From Nostocales cyanobacterium HT-58-2 (GTDB taxonomy: Bacteria; Cyanobacteriota; Cyanobacteriia; Cyanobacteriales; Nostocaceae), in the NCBI GenBank assembly GCA_002163975.1, contig CP019636.1, positions 3,483,001 to 3,547,000 on the forward strand: DNA of 64,000 bases. The letters run 5' to 3'. Of the stretch, positions 45,504-53,603 are shown one piece after another. The notes under the pieces were generated by a model, which was given only the letters and a program-made list of their open reading frames with translations, ran no database searches and was not told the origin of the DNA. Position 1 is the first letter of the stretch; every line of letters begins with the position of its first letter. The position numbers and the translations under genes are program-made.

Positions 45504-47765
45504 TTAACCAATTGTTTTCGGTCGGAAATTTCGCAAACGCAGTGCATTCGTCACCACTGACACGGAACTAAACGCCATTGCTGCACCTGCAATAATGGGG
45601 CTCAGCAACCAACCAAATACTGGAAAGAGAATTCCTGCTGCAATTGGAATACCAGCAACGTTGTAGATAAAGGCGAAAAAGAGGTTCTGACGAATGTTGC
45701 GAATCGTGGCACGAGAGAGTTGAATGGCAGTAACAACCCCCTGTAAATCCCCGGTGATGAGAGTGATGTCACTAGCTGCGATCGCCACATCCGTTCCAGT
45801 TCCGATTGCCATCCCGACATCAGCTTGAGCCAGCGCCGGTGCATCATTAATGCCATCCCCAACCATTGCTACAATTTTGCCTTCCGACTGAAGTTTCTCG
45901 ACAGTCTCGGCTTTTTGATCCGGGCGAACTTCGGCAAAAACTCGCTTGATACCCACTTCACGGGCAATCACTTCGGCTGTACGGCGATTGTCCCCAGTCA
46001 ACATGACCACGGACAATCCCATTTTCTGCAATGTGCGAATCGCGCTAACAGAAGATGGTTTCACCGCATCAGCAATGCCCATAATTCCTTGGACTTTGCT
46101 ATTTACCGCAATCCAGATAACCGTCTTACCGAGATACTCTAACCGATCCCAATGTTCCTGCAATGCACTTGTATCAATGCCTAACTCATTCATCCAACGG
46201 TGGGTGCCAATTTGTACTAATTGATTTGACACATGCCCTTGCACACCACTACCAGCAACCGCTTCAAACTCCTGTGCATCCCTCACTTCCACACCTTGAG
46301 ATTGAGCATAATTCACAACCGCCTCCGCTAGCGGATGTTCTGAATTGCGTTCGACGGATGCTGCAAGGTCCAGAAGATTTAACTCGTTACCATTGGCTGT
46401 ACCGTTGACGGTGATAAAGTCGGTGACGGTAGGTTTACCCTGCGTAATTGTACCCGTTTTGTCGAGAACGACAGTCTTAATCTTGTGCGCGAGTTCCAGA
46501 CTTTCTGCCCCTTTAATGAGGATGCCATTTTCTGCACCCTTACCTGTCCCCACCATGATAGAAGTCGGCGTTGCTAAGCCAAGGGCACACGGGCAAGCAA
46601 TAATTAACACACCGACAGTGGTAATCAGTGCCATCGTCACATTACCCATGATGTTATACCAGATGACGAAAGTGGCGATCGCAATGGCAATTACGGCAGG
46701 CACAAACCACCCAGTCACTTGGTCAGCTAACCGCTGAATCGGTGCTTTTGAACCTTGTGCTTGCTGCACGAGTTTGACAATCTGCGCCAAGAATGTATCT
46801 TTGCCTACTCGTGTTGCTCGGAATTTGAAGCTACCAGTTTTGTTGATTGTGGCTCCAATCACTTCATCACCCAGTTGCTTCTTCACAGGCACACTTTCAC
46901 CCGTAACCATTGCCTCATCGATAGTCGAGGAGCCATCAATAATGTTGCCATCGACTGGAATCTTTTCACCTGGACGCACCAGAATCACATCACCTTCTAT
47001 TACTTGGGTAATCGGAATGTCAACCTCTTTGCCATCGCGAATCACACGAGCAGTCTTTGCTTGCAAGCCCATCAACTTACGAATTGCTTCAGAAGTTTGT
47101 CCTTTGGCACGATTTTCAAGCAGTCGTCCCAGCAAAATCAGAGTGATGATGACTACAGCTGCTTCGTAATAGACATCAGCTGGTAATCCTTGCTCGGTGA
47201 AGAACCCAGGCAGGATGGTGGGGAAGAGGGAATAGAGATAAGCGGCGCCTGTACCAATCGCTACTAAGGTATCCATTGTTGCTGTGTGATGTTTCAGAGC
47301 TTTCCAGGCATTGATGAAAAAGGAATTACCACACCAAAACAAAACTGGAGTCGCCAGCACAAGTTGTAACCAAGGATTATGCATCCATACGGGAATAAAG
47401 GGGATAGATGATCCCGTCATCATCGGTAGCGAACCAATGACTAGAATGGTACTGATAATGCCACCAACCCAAACTTTTCTGACTAATGCTCGATTTTCTG
47501 CTTGGCGTGCCTGCTGTTGAGTATCATCGTCTGTGGCAAATAAATCATCGTCTTGTATAGGTTGAGCAGAGTATCCCACCGCATCTATCGCATTGGAAAT
47601 TGCTTCTGGGTTAGTTTTTCTGGGGTCATAGGTCACACTAGCTTGCTCTGCCCCAAAGTTGACGCTACATTCATTCACACCAGGAATGGAGCGGATTGCA
47701 TCTTCAACTGTATTAGCGCAAGAGGCACAACTCATACCCCGCAGTTTCAGATTCGTGTTTTCCAT
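45504..47765 (-). CDS. copA: Copper-translocating P1B-type ATPase
   Basis: 753 residues. An N-terminal HMA domain with GMSCASC (Cys13, Cys16) binds Cu(I). Membrane helices include the CPC transport motif in [14 protein letters not shown]. Actuator TGES in MVTGESVPV; phosphorylation site [12 protein letters not shown]; His-Pro in SEHPLAEAV; hinge [19 protein letters not shown]. The final helices hold the N...MSSSSVxxNxLRL-like signature ([17 protein letters not shown]) of P1B-1 Cu(I) pumps. Pumps Cu+ out of the cytosol, or into thylakoids in PacS-type members; location is not decided by sequence. Follows the chaperone gene by 49 bp in an operon with a MerR-type promoter. Confidence 0.95.
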   Translation of the reverse strand: MENTNLKLRGMSCASCANTVEDAIRSIPGVNECSVNFGAEQASVTYDPRKTNPEAISNAIDAVGYSAQPIQDDDLFATDDDTQQQARQAENRALVRKVWVGGIISTILVIGSLPMMTGSSIPFIPVWMHNPWLQLVLATPVLFWCGNSFFINAWKALKHHTATMDTLVAIGTGAAYLYSLFPTILPGFFTEQGLPADVYYEAAVVIITLILLGRLLENRAKGQTSEAIRKLMGLQAKTARVIRDGKEVDIPITQVIEGDVILVRPGEKIPVDGNIIDGSSTIDEAMVTGESVPVKKQLGDEVIGATINKTGSFKFRATRVGKDTFLAQIVKLVQQAQGSKAPIQRLADQVTGWFVPAVIAIAIATFVIWYNIMGNVTMALITTVGVLIIACPCALGLATPTSIMVGTGKGAENGILIKGAESLELAHKIKTVVLDKTGTITQGKPTVTDFITVNGTANGNELNLLDLAASVERNSEHPLAEAVVNYAQSQGVEVRDAQEFEAVAGSGVQGHVSNQLVQIGTHRWMNELGIDTSALQEHWDRLEYLGKTVIWIAVNSKVQGIMGIADAVKPSSVSAIRTLQKMGLSVVMLTGDNRRTAEVIAREVGIKRVFAEVRPDQKAETVEKLQSEGKIVAMVGDGINDAPALAQADVGMAIGTGTDVAIAASDITLITGDLQGVVTAIQLSRATIRNIRQNLFFAFIYNVAGIPIAAGILFPVFGWLLSPIIAGAAMAFSSVSVVTNALRLRNFRPKTIG

Positions 47766-47814
47766 TCAAAACCTCCTAACAATGTTCTCAACTGCTGTGG
47801 TTAAGAATTTAGTG

Positions 47815-48009
47815 TCAAGCAACGGTATAACCTGCTGCCGAAATTGCTTCTGTAATGGCAGCTTTAGATACTTGAGTTTCGATACGGACAAGCTTAGTTT
47901 TGGGATCAGCCTGAACGGTTGCGGTTGGATCAACAGTTTTGACTGCTTTTGTAATGCTTTCTCCACAGGCAGAACAAGCCATGTTGGGAACTTTTAGTTG
48001 AAGTGTCAT
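47815..48009 (-). CDS. Copper chaperone (CopZ/Atx1-like HMA protein)
   Basis: 64 residues, one ferredoxin-like HMA domain with NMACSACG (Cys12 and Cys15). It carries Cu(I) to the CopA metal-binding domain. The length and the ITEAISAAGYTV ending are typical. First gene of the copZ-copA pair. The predicted -10 box lies 30 bp upstream of the ATG, so the leader is short. Confidence 0.92.
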   Translation of the reverse strand: MTLQLKVPNMACSACGESITKAVKTVDPTATVQADPKTKLVRIETQVSKAAITEAISAAGYTVA

Positions 48010-48038
48010 ATGAGGTGCTTTTTTGATGAACTTATCTC

Positions 48039-48070
48039 ATTTTCAAGTCTCTAGCTTACTAGAGAGTCAA
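48039..48070 (-). promoter_or_regulatory. MerR/CueR-type promoter of copZ-copA
   Basis: TTGACT, 20-bp spacer containing CTCTAG-TAAG-CTAGAG, then GAAAAT. Same geometry as the copM1 and copM2 promoters. No MerR-family gene is present in the window. Confidence 0.65.
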
Positions 48071-48374
48071 GAGGTTCATGAAAAAATTTTGAAAGTACAA
48101 AAAATGGGTTATTTGCTAGATGCAATGACACTCATGAAAATGACCTTTGGTACGTCCTTATGCAGGCGATCGCTCACGCTCAGTGTGATGACATTAATGG
48201 CATTGCAAAATTATGTCAGAAGTACTGTTTTCGCTCATTGTAATAGCAAAGAATATCCCTGTGCTGTACTGGCACGGGGATACTTTCACTCTACCTATCA
48301 GGTTTATCCATCTTGTCTCTAGCCCAAAGTATCAAAACCAGGTATTCTCCCGAAGTTAATACAGGTTTCGTAGC
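48071..48374. other. Intergenic between copZ promoter and copM2
   Basis: Includes a short direct segment GGCGATCGCTCACGC (HIP1) and an imperfect GTGCTGTACTGGCACGGGG hairpin. A 99-codon plus frame starting at 48023 runs out of the divergent promoter and has no ribosome site; it is not called. Confidence 0.45.
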
Positions 48375-49091
48375 TTACTTCTTATACCAAGCTTGTCGCC
48401 ATTGCTTCATTTGTTCAATTTCTTTCTGTTGAGAACTGATAATATCTTGAGCCAGTTTCTTGATTTCAGAACGCTTTGACTTGTTCAAGGCATCTTGCGC
48501 CATTGTTATAGCTCCTTCATGATGCGGAATCATTGCATTGATGAAACGCAAGTCAAATTTGGCATCAGCACTCCCTAAGTCCATGTCCATTCGCATGGCT
48601 TTTTCTTGTTCGGAAGACATTGTCATCATGTGATTCATCTGAGCATGCCAAGCCATTGGCGTATTAGGTGCTTTGGGATACCATGCTGTGCGCCACTGTT
48701 TTAACTCAGCAATTTCTTTGTTTTGAGCTTTAATAATTTCCTCTGCCAGCTTTTTGATTTCAGGACGTTTTGATTTCTGCTGTGCTTCTTTTGCCATCTC
48801 CACTGCACCCTGATGGTGCGGAATCATCGCATCTATGAACCGCAAATCATAGTCAGCATCCGCTGGACCATTATCCATTGCCATACTATGGCTTGTGCCA
48901 TCACCATGATGCATACCACTGCCGTGGTCCATCTGTTGCTTGTCGCTAGCCTCGGTTGCAGTGGTCTTTGGAGTTTGGGTTTCGTTTTGTGAAACAATTG
49001 TAGAACAGGCTGTAAGCACGCCGCTTGCGAAGGAAGCGAGTGTTATGAAAGTCATGGTCAAAAAACCTGTTTTCCAACAAATACGTTGCAT
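48375..49091 (-). CDS. DUF305 lipoprotein, CopM-like copper-binding protein (copy 2)
   Basis: 238 residues, same length and layout as copy 1: lipobox VLTAC, Met/His-rich linker (DHGSGMHHGDGTSHSMAMDN) and two DUF305 domains with AMIPHHQGA and AMIPHHEGA. About 86% identical to copy 1 by eye, most changes being in the signal and linker, so a recent duplication kept under selection. Its promoter has the MerR-type dyad but no ATGAAAT repeat was seen, suggesting the two copies respond to different regulators. Single gene. Confidence 0.88.
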   Translation of the reverse strand: MQRICWKTGFLTMTFITLASFASGVLTACSTIVSQNETQTPKTTATEASDKQQMDHGSGMHHGDGTSHSMAMDNGPADADYDLRFIDAMIPHHQGAVEMAKEAQQKSKRPEIKKLAEEIIKAQNKEIAELKQWRTAWYPKAPNTPMAWHAQMNHMMTMSSEQEKAMRMDMDLGSADAKFDLRFINAMIPHHEGAITMAQDALNKSKRSEIKKLAQDIISSQQKEIEQMKQWRQAWYKK

Positions 49092-49129
49092 AGACTTGAA
49101 ATTTACACTAAGGACTGTGAGTTTCTTCT

Positions 49130-49161
49130 ATTGTGAAATCTCTAGTTAGCTAGAGTGTCAA
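49130..49161 (-). promoter_or_regulatory. MerR/CueR-type promoter of copM2
   Basis: TTGACA, 20-bp spacer with CTCTAG-CTAA-CTAGAG, then CACAAT. Compared with copM1 the outer arms changed in both halves (CTCCAG/CTGGAG to CTCTAG/CTAGAG), so symmetry was kept. Confidence 0.65.
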
Positions 49162-49314
49162 CTGCTATTTCCCGACAAGGGTAATGCCAATTCTCTCAAT
49201 GAAAGCTACACATTGTTTGCTTAAGCGCAATATTCTTAAGGCTTTGGTGCGTTACGGATTTCATCCTAACGCACCCTACTGGCATGACTAAAAGTATGAA
49301 GATGTTAGTTTTTA

Positions 49315-49503
49315 TCACTGTTCATGCGCTTTAAATGGTAACCGTAACCAGTGAAAAGCAGTAAAATTTAATAACAATCCTACTAATAATAAAAACACTA
49401 TCAAAACTATCTGATACCAGAGAACTGGCTGGACAAATAAATCCAAAAGCAGATGTAGTAAGTTCATGATGCTATAAAAGACAGTTAAGCCAAAATGGAT
49501 CAT
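49315..49503 (-). CDS. Small membrane protein, second gene of an interrupted pair
   Basis: 62 residues from the ATG at 49503: MIHFGLTVFYSIMNLLHLLL, with two hydrophobic helices and a basic C-terminus. Removing the IS630 copy restores an upstream gene whose TGA overlaps this ATG (ATGA), so the two were translationally coupled. The apparent longer frame to 49581 reads into the insertion sequence end and is not native. Function unknown; it lies at the edge of the copper island. Confidence 0.55.
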   Translation of the reverse strand: MIHFGLTVFYSIMNLLHLLLDLFVQPVLWYQIVLIVFLLLVGLLLNFTAFHWLRLPFKAHEQ

Positions 49504-49526
49504 GCGATAACGCTTGGAATCAGTAA

Positions 49527-50663
49527 TACCAATTCTGTATGAAGATGCGCCAAACTGCGTCAAACTTATAGATGGGTGCATTGAGTAATTTTGTTATGAG
49601 TCGTCCATTCCAAATCGAGATTTCAGAAAGTCAAGAAGAATTGGAGAAAGCTCTCAAACATGCCACAGCAGCAAGCAGCAAAGAAAGATTGCAAATGCTC
49701 TACTGGCTCAAGAGTGGTCAAGTCAGCAGCAGGCGATCGCTGGCAGAACGTTTAGGGCGTGATGAAGCAACCATAACTCGTTGGGTGAGAAAGTATAAAG
49801 ATGAAGGACGAAGGGGCTTACTTGAAGTAAAACATGCACCAGGGAAAGTTCTGAGCATAAGTGGTTCAGACTTAGAACGGTTGAAACAGAAGTTGCAGGA
49901 ACCATCTGGGTTTCAAAGCTATAGTCAAATTCAACAATGGCTCAAGAGCGAATTAGGACTTTCACTTGCCTACAAAACAGTCTATGAAATTGTTCGCAAG
50001 CGTTTGGGTGCGAAATTGAAAGTGCCTCGTCCTCAAAGCACCAAACAACACCCAGAAAGCCTATCTCACTTTAAAAAAAACTGCCTCTAGCATTCAAATT
50101 CTTGCAGGAAGAGTTTGGAGAGGGTAAACGATTGAGGTACTTGTGCCAGGATGAAACACGTTTAGGATTAAAGACAATTGCAGGACGTTTAATTACGGCT
50201 AAAGGAGTTAAACCCGTGGGTTTAAGCCAATGGCAACGTGAAAATTTTTATTTATACGGAGTCGTAGAACCCCTAAGTGGATACAGCTTTTTCTATGAGT
50301 TCCCCTACCTCAATAGTGATTGTTTTCAAAACTTTTTGGAGTTGCTCTCTGCTGACCTTGGTGATGATATCGCGGTTATCCAGTTCGACCAAGGGTCTTT
50401 TCACAAAGCGAAAGCTCTCGATTATCCAGATAACATTATCCCTATTTTTCAACCTCCTCACTCTCCTCAACTCAACCCAATTGAGCGGTTTTGGGAATTT
50501 CTCAAATCTCAACTCCAATGGGAAAATTGTCAAACCCTCACACAACTACAGCAGAAGTTAACTGATGTCCTCAAAGCAATTACACCTTCCATGATTTCCT
50601 CTCTCACTTCTTACGACTTTATTCTTGAAGCTTTATTTAGCGCAGCTTTATAAAGAAATGGTA
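49527..50663 (+). mobile_element. IS630-family insertion sequence, apparently intact (~1.14 kb)
   Basis: Terminal inverted repeats TACCAATTCTGTATGAAG (left) and TACCATTTCTTTATAAAG (right, reverse complement) agree at most positions over 23 bp. TA flanks both ends (49527-49528 and 50662-50663). The transposase frames are uninterrupted apart from the frameshift site. Different in sequence from the copy at 3.7 kb, but the same organisation. Confidence 0.85.
49596..50653 (+). CDS. IS630 transposase made by -1 frameshifting
   Basis: Frame 1 (49596-50090; alternative ATG 49572) encodes the helix-turn-helix part (RRSLAERLGRDEATITRWVRKY). At TTT AAA AAA AAC (A run 50073-50080) a -1 shift enters frame 2, giving KKKLPLAFKFLQEEF and continuing to 50653. 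The DDE residues are in CQDETRLGLK, IQFDQGSFHKA and NPIERFWEFLK. No stop occurs in the joined frame, so the fusion is ~352 residues, a normal IS630 length. The same heptamer context in the other copy supports programmed slippage rather than error. Confidence 0.85.
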
Positions 50664-50880
50664 TAAAGGCAGTAGCAATCATTGCTAGCATTGGTAGCAT
50701 AAAAAAGCCCAACATCAACCCCAGAATTCCAGAAATATCATTGATACTTGTGGCTCTTTGAGATTCGATAACGGGTAGACCGTGAAAAAGCGGCATTAAA
50801 CTCAGTTGTGTATGAAACAGTATTCCTAGTAGAAAGACTGACCAAAGAATAATGATTCTTTCCCGATAATTAACTGCCAT
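50664..50880 (-). pseudogene. Small membrane protein, C-terminus cut by IS630
   Basis: The ATG at 50880 has GAGAG six bases upstream. It encodes MAVNYRERIIILWSVFLLGI and further hydrophobic helices (DISGILGLMLGFFMLPMLAMIATAF). At the TA target the frame enters the insertion sequence end and stops ~11 codons later. Joining the flanks across the element gives ...MIATAFILLIPSVIA and a TGA overlapping the next gene's ATG, an 81-residue protein. Only the last nine codons are displaced, so the truncated product might retain some function. Family not recognised. Confidence 0.6.
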
Positions 50881-50921
50881 AATTACTCTCAAACTTCTTT
50901 TGTCATTGCCTCACCTTAAAC

Positions 50922-51057
50922 CTAAGTGAAGAATTTGAGTAATTTGTGAAGTTGACCAAGCTTAATAAATTCACGTCCTTCTAGCTGCGGTTTTTCTTCT
51001 GGCAGCAATGCTTCTAATATTGCTTTAATCCGAACTGTGCAACCTAGACAGGTAAAA
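50922..51057 (-). pseudogene. C-terminal gene fragment (unknown CxxC protein)
   Basis: In one minus-strand frame the sequence reads TCLGCTVRIKAILEALLPEEK, then PQLEGREFIKLGQLHKLLKFFT and TAG at 50924. Composition and codon use look coding, but no start exists: an in-frame TAA lies just upstream and a MITE sits 12 bp further. It precedes the interrupted membrane gene pair by ~40 bp and was probably the first gene of that operon. Identity unknown. Confidence 0.5.
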
Positions 51058-51068
51058 AAGAGTTGTTA

Positions 51069-51192
51069 TACCAAATAAAAAAATGTTTGCGACAGATAAA
51101 CCCCACCCGCCCTATCGGGCGCCCTCCCTTTACCAAGGGGAGGGTTGGGGAGGGGTTCAACCGATGTGTTGCATTCTTTTTTCAAATTGGTA
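51069..51192. mobile_element. MITE with IS630-like ends (124 bp)
   Basis: Starts TACCAAATAAAAAAATG and ends CATTCTTTTTTCAAATTGGTA, which are inverted repeats with the IS630 terminal TACCAA. TA flanks both ends. The interior is non-coding, with GGGCGCCC and AAGGGGAGGG-type short inverted repeats. Too short for a transposase; it could be moved by an IS630 enzyme such as the one at 49.6 kb. Confidence 0.65.
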
Positions 51193-51210
51193 TTAGAGCG
51201 TGTTCATGGT

Positions 51211-51412
51211 CTTGCATTGTTATTGTGTTGACTTGAATTTTTACTGCATCAGCTTACATTGTTATTGCGTTGGCTTGTATTGTTATTGCATTGACTTAAA
51301 TTGTTATTGCGTTGGCTTGTATTGTTATTGCATTGACTTAAATTGTTATTGTGTTGGCTTGTATTGTTATTGCGTTGGCTTGCATTGTTATTGCATCGAC
51401 TTACAACAATAG
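51211..51412. repeat. 21-bp tandem repeat (minisatellite), nine full units
   Basis: Unit consensus CTTGTATTGTTATTGCGTTGG; nine contiguous units (51211-51399) and a partial tenth. Alternate units are often identical (GCGTTGG / GCATTGA), suggesting amplification of a 42-bp dimer. The unit is related to the 21-bp repeats at 22653-22715 (TGCATTGTTAATGCATCGG). Confidence 0.8.
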
Positions 51413-51939
51413 AGGTACTTTTTCTTTAACCTTGCTCTATTTGAAAGCCTTACCCTATTGCTATTCTTTAAATTTGAGCCTATGCTGTTGCTCCTGAATT
51501 TCACACCTATTGTTATAAGTTCCCATTTTTAGGAAATTGTGAGCTGCATCCAACAGCTTCAACAGTCTCCGTATTACTGTTAATGGATCTCTACCTAAAG
51601 GTTAGTTACAAGTCTGGCATTACCTTATGCTAAATTAATAAATTTAACGTTGCTGAATTGTATATGAAATTAAAAAAGAAAACTCAAATAACGTGTCGTT
51701 AAGACCTCCAACTGCTGTTATTCCGTCAGCTGTTAGGAGCTGCACTGCAATTAATCCAAACTGATCAATCGTTTCGCTCTTCATACTCCCAAAGCCGAAT
51801 GATTTCGTTATTGTATTATTTACGTAGTAGTAAAATCAGTATATTCAAGAAATCCCGGTTGTCTGACAAAGGCGACTGAAAACCAGCACACACCTGAGTA
51901 GCCACTAGCTATCAAGATTCTACGTGTTGATTCACTTTT
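51413..51939. other. Intergenic before the helicase gene
   Basis: AT-rich. CTATTGTTATAAG-type echoes of the tandem repeat persist to ~51520. No gene seen; the helicase promoter should lie in the last 100 bp. Confidence 0.4.
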
Positions 51940-53496
51940 ATGACGGACGCAATGACATCGAGTTTTCCCCAACAAATCCAGTTGCGTGATTACCAACGCT
52001 CACTCATCCAACAAGTCTTTTGCTATTGGGGAACAGGAGAACAGCGCGTTATGGTGCAGCTGCCAACAGGTGGTGGGAAAACGATTATCTTCTGTGTCAT
52101 TGCCAACGAGTTTATAAAAAAATCAGAACCTGTACTTGTTATTGCCCATCGCCAAGAATTAATCACTCAAGCTGCCAGCAAACTAGAAGCCGTCGCAGGT
52201 ATGCCTGTAGGTATCATCAAGGCTGGCTATAAACCCAACAGTGATGCACTGCTACAAGTGGCATCAATCCAAAGCCTCATTCGCCGTCAGCCCCCACCAG
52301 CATCGCTAGTTATCTTTGACGAGGCACATCACTGTCACAGCCGCACCTATGCCACCATTTTTAAACACTACGCCGACAAAGGTTGTTATGTTCTTGGCTG
52401 TACAGCCACTCCCATGCGGACAGATGGGAGGGGGTTGCGTTGGTTATATAGTGGTACACCAGGGTTTGAATCATTAATTTGTGGACCATCTGTTAACCAA
52501 CTGATTGCCGCTGATTATTTAGTTCCTTTTAAACTCTACGCACCAGCCCGGATCATTCGTGCCAGTGACGCTGGGTTAAAAACGACCGCAGGAGACTACA
52601 ACAAAGCCGAACTAGAAGACTTGGTGAAAAAAACTTTAGTCATTGGCGATGTGATTGAGACTTGGAAAAAATACGCTGCTGGACGCCGCACGGTGCTCTT
52701 TGCCGTATCTGTAGACCACTCCAAGGAACTCGCTTTAGCTTTTTGCGAAGCAGGAGTAAGCGCTGTTCACTTGGATGGAGATACACCCAAAAGCTTGAGG
52801 GAACAGATTCTAGCTGAATTTGCTGCAGGACGGGTGTTAGTCCTGTGCCAGCATTCTATCGTCACTGAAGGCGTAGATATTCCGCTCATAGAAGCAATTC
52901 AATTTACGCGCCCCACAAAAAGTTTGACGATTTGGTTTCAAGCAATTGGTAGAGCACTAAGACCTGCACCTGGAAAAACTCACGCTGTTGTTATCGACCA
53001 CACGGACACCCACCTCAACCTACCGTGGCCGGATAACGAAATTTCTTGGAGTCTGGACCCAATTAGCCTTAAGCCGGGTCCTGGGGTATTGCAATGTCCC
53101 AAATGTCATCACGTATTTCGTCCCACTCCAGGAGAGAGAGAACGCAATATGGCGACTTGTCCAGCTTGTCAGACCAAATTCGTCTTTGTCAGCAAGCCAA
53201 GGAATAAAAAAGGGGTAGAATCACTCGAAATTTTAGAAGTGTTACCAGCTGAATTTGCAGAAATCGTTGTTGAGTACAACCCTCTAAAATTGGCACTTGT
53301 ACAAAAATTTATTAATGTTCAACAACAGAAAGGATATCAAAAAGGCTGGGTTTATCATCAACTTAAAGAGTTGCCAGAATTAAACCTCAGCTTGGGGGAT
53401 TGGCAGGAAGTCGCCCGCAGATTGGAGTACAAACCTGGCTGGGCTTGGCACAAGTGGCAGGAGATGCAGGAACTATACGGATTGGATTTGGCATAG
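51940..53496 (+). CDS. DEAD/DEAH-box superfamily II helicase with zinc ribbon
   Basis: 518 residues. Motif Q/I: LRDYQRSLIQ and LPTGGGKT (Walker A); II DEAH (FDEAHHCH); III GCTATP; IV-VI: TVLFAVSVDHSKELA, ALVTEGVDIP-like IVTEGVDIPLIEA and QAIGRALRPAPGK. This is the XPB/type III restriction-like group. Residues ~385-420 hold two Cys pairs (CPKCHHVF, CPACQTKF), a zinc ribbon. The C-terminus repeats GWVYHQLKEL and GWAWHKWQEMQEL-like helices. Role is probably DNA repair or nucleic acid remodelling; no restriction partner adjoins it. Confidence 0.9.
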   Translation: MTDAMTSSFPQQIQLRDYQRSLIQQVFCYWGTGEQRVMVQLPTGGGKTIIFCVIANEFIKKSEPVLVIAHRQELITQAASKLEAVAGMPVGIIKAGYKPNSDALLQVASIQSLIRRQPPPASLVIFDEAHHCHSRTYATIFKHYADKGCYVLGCTATPMRTDGRGLRWLYSGTPGFESLICGPSVNQLIAADYLVPFKLYAPARIIRASDAGLKTTAGDYNKAELEDLVKKTLVIGDVIETWKKYAAGRRTVLFAVSVDHSKELALAFCEAGVSAVHLDGDTPKSLREQILAEFAAGRVLVLCQHSIVTEGVDIPLIEAIQFTRPTKSLTIWFQAIGRALRPAPGKTHAVVIDHTDTHLNLPWPDNEISWSLDPISLKPGPGVLQCPKCHHVFRPTPGERERNMATCPACQTKFVFVSKPRNKKGVESLEILEVLPAEFAEIVVEYNPLKLALVQKFINVQQQKGYQKGWVYHQLKELPELNLSLGDWQEVARRLEYKPGWAWHKWQEMQELYGLDLA

Positions 53497-53603
53497 TCTC
53501 AAAACAACGTTCCACGATTTATCATTAGCCCTCCTAGTCTGACTTGAGAGAGCGTGGTGGTCGCAAGGCATAAAATTGTCAGGACACACAAACGAAACGA
53601 AAA

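Noticed and set aside
48023..48322. 99-codon plus frame divergent from copZ
   Set aside because: It starts within the MerR-type promoter region, lacks a ribosome site and shows no family features.
51200..51412. Cys-rich repeated peptide frame (CYCVGL units)
   Set aside because: It is a by-product of the 21-bp tandem repeat; the period is a multiple of three so every frame tends to stay open. No ribosome site.
51211..51412. CRISPR array
   Set aside because: The units are directly abutting without unique spacers, and no cas gene is present.
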